The notes under the pieces are model-generated. The model was not told the DNA's origin. It did not search any database and was given only the letters and a program-made list of their open reading frames with translations. Shown in pieces: positions 56,483 to 64,000 of a stretch of DNA of 64,000 nucleotides. Position 1 is the first letter of the stretch. Each line of letters starts with the position of its first letter. The stretch is from Takakia lepidozioides (lineage: Eukaryota > Streptophyta > Takakiopsida > Takakiales > Takakiaceae): positions 69,876,001-69,940,000 of the forward strand of contig CM060733.1 of the NCBI GenBank assembly GCA_030704615.1, given 5' to 3'. The translations under genes were made by a program, and so were the position numbers.

Positions 56483-57737
56483 TTTTCTCACATCGGGGGA
56501 CTATCAGTAAAGAGGGAGAAGTGCGTTTGAGAGAACTTACGGATCCCTTCGCCTTCTTCGGCTTCGTGGCTGCATCGCTCGGATCGCCCTCTGCAGCTTT
56601 CCTCTTCCTTTTTCCATCGGTCTGAACATAAGAAAAAACAATGTATTGATCCCACATGGAATGGAAAACATCAAGACTAATGATAACAGTATTATGCGGA
56701 TATTGAATGATCACCATTTCTGTCTGATGTACGGCTGGCACTGTTTGGTTACCTACGCTCACTGCTCCAGCCGTCGCTGCGACTGCGGCGACCTCACTCT
56801 CACTTCCTACATGCTCTTCTGCTTGATCTGTCTCCAAGTTCACATGCTGCCTAAGCGCTGCACCATCTTGCATGCGACGCCTCGTCATTTGCTCTCTTGA
56901 TCTCAGCCTCTCTCTAACCGATGTAAAATACAATGATTTCCTCCTCTTCCAAACCGAACAAGGAACCCTCTCCAGCTTGACTTCATCTCTTCCTCTAAGA
57001 AACAAGAATGATGAACAGACTTGCTTTCTTCCGAGGTCCCTTCGTTTTGGAAGTGTCCCTGGAACCGTTCGATTCCCTCTTGCATGTCCAATACTTGAAC
57101 GTACGTGACAGTGAAAATAACGTAACCTATTTGGGACAGCTGTTCCTTTGCGTGGTTGTTTTGGGTTCTTGGCGTGTGCAAACATAAATTTGACATGTGT
57201 CTTTTTGTGATGGCTTCATTAATATCACCGTTGGACGTCATGGATGAGAATTCTCGAAGTACTTGCCATGAGGCCTATTTAGGATTTAACGGAATATGTG
57301 TACGTGGAGAGTTCTGGGCCCAGGGATTGCATGATCTTGAAACCATCCACATGATCAGACATACTGGATATAGACATGGCCTGACAAATGAAGTAATTAC
57401 TTCAATTCTCTTCCCATCATCCTTGCATGGGGTCCTCAGGCTGTCTTCAAGGAAGTCGGCGGGTCTTTATTGTTTTGGGGAGACCCCCACAACTAGATGG
57501 ATTATCTGTCAGCATTGCTCAGAAGACAATACAGACTGCATGTCACATACGTTAATTTGACGGTGACTTGTCAGGAACCGTCCCACATTGATTAGATGGA
57601 ATATCATAATATGCACAATCTTCAAGGAACGGTGCTTCCGCCTCATTTCATGTGCAACCAGTGTGTTGCATAGCTGAATCATCTGATTTCGCAAAGGAGC
57701 AGCTGAGGAAAGAGAACCCCCCGCTCGGGGACGTAAC

Positions 57738-58196
57738 ATGGCTTCCTCCGAAGCAGAGTTTTATTCTGACGACAAACCAATGCCTTTCTCCAAAGAAGCA
57801 CTTGACAATGGATTCGCGATTGTGATGGAACATGTCCTGGCTACCCGGTTTGAACTTTTGAATGGGTCCATCTTCTTGGAGAAAGAGGTGTACGATTTCG
57901 ACGGGAAGTTGTTGAAATACTCTTTTCAAAATTGTGATGAGACGGCTCAAGTGAGCCAGTGGAGAGTGCGCCCTGGTAGATACAGAGTACTTGGAGAGCC
58001 TCGGAGAAAGTCCCTTGGATCATATGTGACGCCCGGGACTGCTGCTTCAGTCGTTGAAGACAAAAGGGAGGTGGTGGTGAAAAAAGAAGAAACGTGCTCA
58101 ACTCCAATCGTTGAGCTTTCGGATTCGTCCAATGATGATATTAGTGAAATTCCAACTCCAGTCCTTTGTACTGTAGTTGTGGAAGCAGATGAATAA
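57738..58196 (+). CDS. small acidic-tailed protein, 152 aa, unrecognised
   Basis: An intact ATG-to-TAA frame: ATG at 57738, TAA at 58194-58196. The first two thirds look globular (FAIVMEHVLATRFELLNGSI, VYDFDGKLLKYSF, WRVRPGRYRVLG). The tail is charged, with VVVKKEE and then PIVELSDSSNDDISE. VKKE fits the SUMO-attachment consensus, and IVEL followed by acidic Ser/Asp residues fits a SUMO-interacting motif. Both are short patterns and may be chance. No homologue is recognised. The first bases after its stop lead into retroelement gag sequence on the other strand. Confidence 0.5.
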   Translation: MASSEAEFYSDDKPMPFSKEALDNGFAIVMEHVLATRFELLNGSIFLEKEVYDFDGKLLKYSFQNCDETAQVSQWRVRPGRYRVLGEPRRKSLGSYVTPGTAASVVEDKREVVVKKEETCSTPIVELSDSSNDDISEIPTPVLCTVVVEADE

Positions 58197-58279
58197 GACA
58201 TCTGTAGTGTCATTCCAAAACTACGGGCGATGGGAGGAATGGCAGGTTTCAAAAGTGAGTTGCAGGGAATTGATTGGGA

Positions 58280-58640
58280 AGCTTTGAAGCAGGTGCCTGC
58301 GAAGTTCCTGCAAATCACACCAGCTGTCGAACTCCTGGATAAAGTCATCCAACTCGATTGTGCCCACAGTTCCAGAGTACCTACGAGGCCCTTGGTAGCT
58401 CCATACATCTCCTCCATGTCGTCCCACAACAATGGCGAATGAAACTGCACACCTGTTGATGAAGCCTCCGAGTCTGTGTCTGACTCTGCACTAGTTGAGG
58501 ATGGAGGTGAAGGTGGTCTGAAACAAACACCTCGTCTGGTGAACCCACTCTCACTGCTACTGCCTGTAGCCGTACTCCCCTCAGAACCCCTGGGTAACTC
58601 CGTGATGACACTCACAATGTGCACCTCCCCCACGTGACAC
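58280..58640 (-). mobile_element. gag start of a minus-strand relative of the retroelement
   Basis: The minus strand encodes GVCFRPPSPPSS, ESDTDSEAS, LLWDDMEEMYGATKG and, in the next frame, YSGTVGTIELDDFIQEFDSW. These align with 33540-33790 of the main element, including the Ser/Pro-rich N-terminal part that is out of frame there. The copy stops abruptly near 58280, so only the beginning of gag remains. Confidence 0.8.
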
Positions 58641-58859
58641 TATAAGGCTCTATTACTAATTCTAATAGTGACACGGGTAGGCACCTGTTGCAGTTTAAGG
58701 GTCATATCCCAGTGGCTCAGGGCACCTGCACCTGCATCCACCGCAAGAACTCCTATGGTTGGCTGGTCATCAACCCAGTCTCATCATAGAAGAAACACTG
58801 TGGTCTTGCTGGTCATCACTCCAGCCTCACCACCGACAACATACTCTAGGATTGACCGG

Positions 58860-61790
58860 TGATCAAATCCGGCCTAATCCCTATGAAAGCAAGCCCCCAC
58901 ACAAAACCAACATGGCGCACAGTTAAGCATGCAGGTGTTTGGGGGGATCCAAACACAAGAAATCAAAACATCAACACCCCCACACCAAAATCCATCTGCA
59001 GTGCTGACCTGCAAAATATCCCAGCCCAAAACCCCGGACTGACTGGCCTCCACCAAGAGAGGCTTTGGCAACTACAAGTACAAGGTAATGAAAATAGTAC
59101 AGAGATGGAGGGGAAGAATAGAAGCCCGACCAAGCAAGATAATCCTGATCTATGCTATCAATTGCCAGACTTCTCTCAAAGTGCCTCGCTCTGCATGATG
59201 GTAAGGTGTAGGAGGTATATCTATGTCCAGAAACCTGCCACTAACCTTGTCCCAAGCTACAGTAGCTCGCTCTTACCAACCCTCCTCCTCTTTCTGCTTG
59301 GTAGAAACAAAGCAATACTCCCCTATCTCCCGCTCACTGAACACTAAAGAAAACAAAGGTAGGGTCTGATAGTCTCTCAACTCGAAAGCTTTGGGACGGT
59401 TGCGGGTGTCCTCATTGCGAATGACTACATCTCCTTCAAACATAACAAAATTGTCCTCGCTAATGAACCCCCGCTCATGGTTGCCTTGTGGAGAGTGTGT
59501 CCGGCTGCAACGCTGTCTGATTGCACAAACTTGTGTAGCTCCTGCTCCTACTCCAATACACACGGGCCTTGTGGCTGAACACCTTGGTTCCCGGGGCGGG
59601 GCTTTGGCTGTGTTCCAAGCCTAGCTTTCACCCACTTTGGTATTCCACCTAAAGCTGCAGAACTGCTGGCTCCAACAGGGTTCTGACTGTCCAAAGCAAT
59701 ATTGAGGCCCTCAACGCCAACTACAGCAGTTTGTTGTCCACTGCTAATGTCTGACTCCCAGTATGCAATCAACTCGTCCAACTGTTCTCCACTCAAATCA
59801 GTCTGAGTTCCTTGGGAAACATAAATCTTGTCCCCTTGGGTGCACAGGCTAAGAGAAGAGACCTGCCCTTCAATTACGTCCTCGTTTCCCCCAGCCATAC
59901 AAGGAGTACATCCCAGATTTATCTCTCATGTAGACCAGAACAGGTTCTAGAAACAGGATTGTGGATCTTTCATGGCACACACTCACATTCTAAAAATTCC
60001 ATAGATTTTTAGCAGAGTCCCAAAAACAAAAACCAAATCTAGATAGGTAGATTTCCCCTTTCTGTAGGTCCCTGCGCAAGTTTTGGGTCCAACGGCCTTG
60101 GTAGGCCAAAGTTATGGCCAAACAGGCTCTATCTAATTGAAATTAGATCAAATAACGATTTTTTTTAAAAAAAAATACTTGTCTTGGTTCCTGTTCCCTG
60201 GTTATCTACGGGTTCCCGAGGCCATTCCCTCGCTGTGAGCACACTGCCCATTTCCGAGCGCACTCCACAGCAGCAGTCTTCCGTGAGAGAGAGAGAGAGA
60301 GAGAGCGGGAACAACAACAGCACAGGGCATCACCGCGTCCTTGGCATCAGCGGCATGGGGGCATCTCCTATTTGAGGTATTCAAATTGACCTAACCCTGA
60401 TCTTCACAAACCGCAGTCCATCAGCGTTGGTTGTCAACAGAACCTGATCAATCATGCCACTTTCACTGTGGCGCAAGCATGTGCTCTGGTCACGCTTGGT
60501 GTAGCGTTGTGCTTGACTGGCATTGTCATCCTCCACATGTTCATATCATGCCTGCGATCACCACCCAAGTCGACCCCAACCAGTATTGACAGTGAGTGCA
60601 ACTCGGTTGTTCTCCACACGCTCCATCATGCCTGCGATCAGCTTCCACACAAGGTGGTCCATTTCCGATGCCTGACCTCCGCCCTCAATGTAGATGATAT
60701 GACTCTTAACTCCCCAAATGTATGGGCCTGAGCAGCTCTCCAGCTATCCATTTCACTCCAGGCACTTTGTATTCATCCTAGGGACTAGTGCAGATATCAG
60801 CATTCACAGCTTGCCAGCCCCTCCCTTGCGAACTGCGTTATCAACTCATGCCAGCGCTGCTCCATACTGCACGGTAGAGCTTTCTTGTGAAGGATCTTGA
60901 AATAAACCTGGCAGGTTTGAATCTTTCTTACAGTAGTCACATTGTAACAGAGCCATCAAGCAACAAATTGCAGTGGCAGTCGTTTACTGGATCCTCGCAA
61001 CAACCTTCCTTGCATGATTCTTTACCTAGTTGGTTCACATTAGCAAATGAATCAACATCTTCATCTCGTCAAGTGGTTGGAATGCCTGAGCGGTCACTGC
61101 CCATCAATCAAACTCAGACGGAGGTTTGCTTGGTCTGCAAGGACACTATTTGTCAGTAGGTGTTTGCCCCAAACAGCCAGAGCTACAGCAGGTCTGCACA
61201 CCCAGCCCGCAGGTGGAGCAAGACTGCAAGATATTTGGGTTCACGTTGACAAACAAGCGGACATGGCCAGTCTCCAGTCCCCAGATCACTCAAGGTGAGG
61301 ATTTTGAAAGCTCAGGGCATTGCCCAGTGGCAGAAATAGCTAAGCCTTCTACCTATGGCAGCTTGGGGACAAGAGCATCACTTGTCATGGTTGAGCTTAA
61401 CGGGATCACACCACCACCTCAAGGGCCCAGCGAGTGCTGCCGCGGTCGGTTTCCTTGCATGTGATAGTATCGCGCAGCTGGTGGGTGCACTAAAGATTTC
61501 AATGAAAGAGCACAGAAAGCAACACTTGAGGCTTTGTTCCTACTACGTCAAGCCTCCAATCTGCCGAGGTGGGAAAAGCAAGCATGGCAGCGGCAGAAGC
61601 CATCCCTATGCTGCAACTGTTGATGAGGACATGCCCCCCACGCTTTCAGAACAAGGCAGACAGCCTGCTGCAGTGCCTGCCCAGGAGGAGAATATTGTTG
61701 GTTTTGAACAGAACACTTCGAGTGGTTCCTGCCTTCCTGTTATGCTCCACTAGGCACACATAGCCAGTCTACCTACAGGCTCTCGTAACC
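58860..61790. other. region between the minus-strand gag start and its LTR-like block
   Basis: If the minus-strand copy is one element, this is its leader. A minus frame at 59548-59898 (TQTDLSGEQLDELIAYWESD) is open but unrecognised. Plus-strand frames at 60887-61464 contain QDCKIFGFTLTNKRT, reminiscent of the short CRLFG-like motif before the PB1 domain of auxin response factors. The match is brief and I give it little weight. A (GA)n tract lies at 60285-60306. Confidence 0.3.
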
Positions 61791-61799
61791 AAGCTATAT

Positions 61800-62147
61800 T
61801 ATAATAGTGCTTAAAAACAGGAACGTCACATCTAGCTTAGCATATCGCTATCACTCTTTAAAATAGAAGTCGAGCCAGGGGCACCCCAAGCTATGGGGAC
61901 TCCACCCCACAACAACCTACACTCCCATCATAAGCACACTCAGATCTAAACGCATGAAGGAGCTCAGTCGCGCAGGCTCAACTCGAGAGAGATGAGCTGC
62001 GCGACTGTCGCTCTCGTGAAGATAAGGCGGTTCAGGTGTCAAACTAAACTTGACACCTGACTTAACACTTGACCTAAATCCAAGTGTTAAATACAAATAA
62101 CTAGCTTTATTCTAGTTGTTTTCACACTGTGCTTATATAACTTGACA
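61800..62147 (-). repeat. diverged LTR-like block related to repeat A
   Basis: Read on the minus strand from 62147 it starts TGTCAAGTTAT like A1. It keeps the order of AAGTGTCAA/AAGTGTTAA, GTTATCTTCACG / TTATCTTCACGAG, the CTCGAGTTGAGCCT hairpin, and CCCCATRGCKTGGGGTGC then CTYGACTT. About 180 bp of B-like sequence that would precede TGTCAAG in a B-A order is absent here too. It lies 5' of the gag fragment at 58640-58280 in the same orientation. Confidence 0.7.
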
Positions 62148-62499
62148 ACCTCTTTCTTATTTGCCTCTTTCTTGTTTGTTGTTTGTTGTTTTTCAGCCTC
62201 AACTTCATGTTTGTTTTTTCATACTACTTACCTTGCTAGATTCAAATGTGAACATCTGTGTTGCAGAATCGAACATGGTTGGTTGGGTATGGAGCAGCTG
62301 AATAGGATTGATGGAGGTTGGAGAGTCCAAGATGGTTGTATACCGGCCAGCTCATAATGCATGCACTTATAGGGATTTCTTTTCGACCTAGCATGGTATT
62401 TTACTCGTCCTACACAACGGTCTCTTCTCATGTTCCCTGCCCCTGCAGTTTAGGGTCCCCTTCCTCTCATGAGTTGTCTCCCTCCCTGAATCCGTTACT

Positions 62500-62890
62500 T
62501 GCAAACCCCCAAACATCCAATCCCTCCCGAGTTTTTGCTCCCCCACTGTCTGGTCCCCCCCGCCGCTCCCCCTGTCTTCGCTGCCCACGTGTCACCTCCC
62601 TGACCATAGAATTGCCATGCAAGTCATATCCAGTACTCTCCGCACATGTCAGCTCCCCTCTACTAACATCCCCCCACGTGTCTGGTCCCCTTACTTTGAT
62701 CCCCATGTTCTGGGAGGGGCTAGGGGTTCGCTCCCCCTTCACATCTCCCCATGCCTGCTCCCCCTTATGACCGCCCAGATCTCCCCACGTGTCGACATCA
62801 CTGATCCCCACTTTTGGGTGTGTTGACACGTGTCCATCGACTGATCCCCTACTCCCCCATGTGCCCGCTCCCCTAGCTACACTGCACGTG
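62500..62890. repeat. second C-rich block with ACGTGTC cores
   Basis: CCCC-rich DNA with ACGTG cores near 62586, 62675, 62787, 62828 and 62885 and GATCCCC-like units (TTTGATCCCCATG, CTGATCCCC). It resembles the block at 48.9-50.5 kb and again lies immediately upstream of a plus-strand gene. Confidence 0.65.
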
Positions 62891-63090
62891 CGGCATGTCT
62901 TCCTCACGAAGCGGCTCTTCGGTGGCGGCTCTTCGATGTGGTTTTTCAGCTGCTCTACTCATATCCTCTTTGCTATCTATGTTGTGTGTTTTCCTTTTGT
63001 TCGTTGCAATCCGTGTGCTCTTCCTTGTTTTCTTTGGCTTCTGTTCCTTGCTTTTTATTTTCTGTATTTCGGCGTCGTGTGCTCGTTGCT

Positions 63091-64000
63091 GATGGCGAAG
63101 ACTAGGCCTAAGGTTGTTCCCCCTGAGGATGGTATGCTGGTTTTTTGGCACAAGCCTAAGAAAGGGGACGAGGTTCCTTTCTGGTATACGCCAACTGAGT
63201 GGGAGGAGATGATAGTGGAGGCAGAGGCGGACCTCAGAGTTCGTGATGGCGCAAAACAAAGGAATCCCTATAAGTGCAAGTTTTGTGGGCGGCCCATGAA
63301 GGATAAGGTTAGGTGTTGAATAGGCATGTCATTGATGGGGAGGGTTGTCGTTGGTTGAACATGGTGGATGGTTGGGACAAGGTTTAGTTGCCACTAAAAC
63401 CCTGGCCCGCTGCCGAGTTCCCAAAGCAGGTTACTAATTTTGTGGAGAGGTTGAGAGGGTGTACAAACCCCGAAGCGCGGCGCATACCAGGAGACGACGT
63501 GTCCCCTACTGATCAGCAGCAGCAACCCAAAGGAGTGAGAAAACGGAAGCCTGATGCGCCTGCACCGTCACAAGTGCCCGCCCCTCACAAGTGGAGTAGC
63601 CGTAGTGGGTCCGACACCGATTTTGAGCGCACCAAACCAAAGAAGGGGGCAAAAAAAGGTTAAGATTGTTACTACTTTAACCTCCGCCCGTGAGAGACAA
63701 GCCAAAGTGCGGCCTGAACTCGCTGTCACTTCGAGTAGAAAGCCAAAGAAAAGTATCCCTACAGCCATGAGCAGCCCAGCAGCAGCAGAAATGGGGGGAT
63801 CGGACATGGGGGGATCCGTCTCAAAGTCAGGGGGGCCAGTCCGGAAAACAGCGAAAGGCACGCAGATGTGGGGGAGCAGACTCATCAGGACGAGGGGGAG
63901 CAGCCTGGGAGCTCGGGGCCTCTTGCAGGGGATGGGGCCATGGACATCGACCATGACACACCACACCCGATCACTCCTGCTGGAACATTTATACTCCTGC
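63091..64000 (+). CDS. zinc-finger (BED-like) protein, 5' part, runs off the window
   Basis: The ATG at 63091 opens a frame with MLVFWHKPKKGDEVPFWYTP and then NPYKCKFCGRPMKDKV. A one- or two-base break near 63305-63318 shifts to LNRHVIDGEGC, so the finger would read C-x2-C...H...C. This resembles the BED fingers at the start of hAT transposases and related plant nuclear proteins. A Lys/Pro-rich linker follows (GVRKRKPDAPAPSQ), with frame changes near 63387 and 63662. The 3' part is outside the window. Whether this is a transposase or a host gene cannot be told. Confidence 0.45.

Larger units (their letters stand above)
52500..56920 (-). pseudogene. unrecognised multi-exon gene with a ParB-like DGNHR motif, decayed
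   Basis: Minus-strand exons I can support: about 56715-56920 (RSREQMTRRR, acidic after), 56541-56621 (Lys-rich, TDGKRKRKAAEGDPS), about 54490-55090, 54155-54347, 53633-54070, about 53347-53548, and 52937 down to about 52500. The large exon has ISMPVVRPPLSHDITKLE and, after two adjacent in-frame TAGs (54632-54637), FYVWDGNHRLLAWMGY. The pattern DGNHR-L-A is like that of ParB/sulfiredoxin-type folds. Another TAG interrupts the next exon at 53789-53791. The C-terminus is Lys/Glu-rich (KDKEKEKAKGKEK), reached through a frame change near 52600. I do not know its function. Stops and frame changes suggest a dead member of a repeated family. Confidence 0.5.

Noticed and set aside
60887-61464. Auxin response factor exon on the plus strand
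   Set aside because: Only a short CKIFGFTLT stretch resembles the family, with no B3, middle-region or PB1 sequence nearby and frame changes around it. Kept only as a remark.
1-64000. tRNA or rRNA genes
   Set aside because: I saw no cloverleaf with A/B boxes and no rRNA core sequence by eye. A tRNAscan-SE or Rfam run would settle it.

Overview
The window is nuclear DNA of a green streptophyte. Three host genes are split by spliceosomal introns of 0.1 to 3.7 kb, have plant-type products (an organellar RNase II/R, a HUA1-like CCCH zinc-finger protein, a plant DUF819 membrane protein), and sit among retroelements of several classes. The large introns, the retroelement load and a Ty3/gypsy element carrying a cytosine-5 DNA methyltransferase point to a charophyte alga (for example a Chara-like species). 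That is inference: no rRNA, tRNA or organelle marker fixes the taxon.

Layout. 0.6-14.0 kb (minus): a 14-exon RNR1-type organellar exoribonuclease. Its largest introns hold LINE copies in opposite orientations. 14.95-18.9 kb (minus): a 10-exon HUA1-like gene with five CCCH fingers. 21.1-26.6 kb (minus): a DUF819 gene with a 14-nt microexon. 26.6-30.6 kb: mostly featureless, with one possible membrane-protein exon. 30.64-41.71 kb (plus): a Ty3/gypsy element with gag, protease, a DNMT3/DRM-like methyltransferase, RT, RNase H, integrase and a terminal PHD finger. Its terminal repeats have the split order A1 - internal - B1 - A2 - B2 instead of two ordinary LTRs. 42.8-45.0 kb: the 3' end of an OSB-like gene (minus) abutting a gag fragment of the same retroelement family. 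45-48.7 kb: GCGACGCC palindromes, a diverged repeat array, a hAT MITE with perfect 8-bp target duplications, and a helicase fragment. 48.9-50.5 kb: a C-rich block full of ACGT (G-box) cores, followed by a truncated MULE/FAR1-like transposase. 52.5-56.9 kb (minus): an unrecognised, decayed multi-exon gene whose introns and flanks carry about 18 copies of a 24-nt palindrome, partly in a 170-bp tandem array. 57.7-64 kb: a small intact ORF, a minus-strand relative of the retroelement (LTR-like block and gag start), a second G-box-rich block, and a zinc-finger gene running off the right edge.

The most interesting object is the retroelement. It combines a de novo-type DNA methyltransferase, a PHD chromatin reader and split terminal repeats. 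An LTR hairpin whose stem differs by paired changes in the minus-strand relative suggests a selected RNA structure. The coding frame has several 1-2 nt breaks, so this copy is either decayed or mis-assembled.
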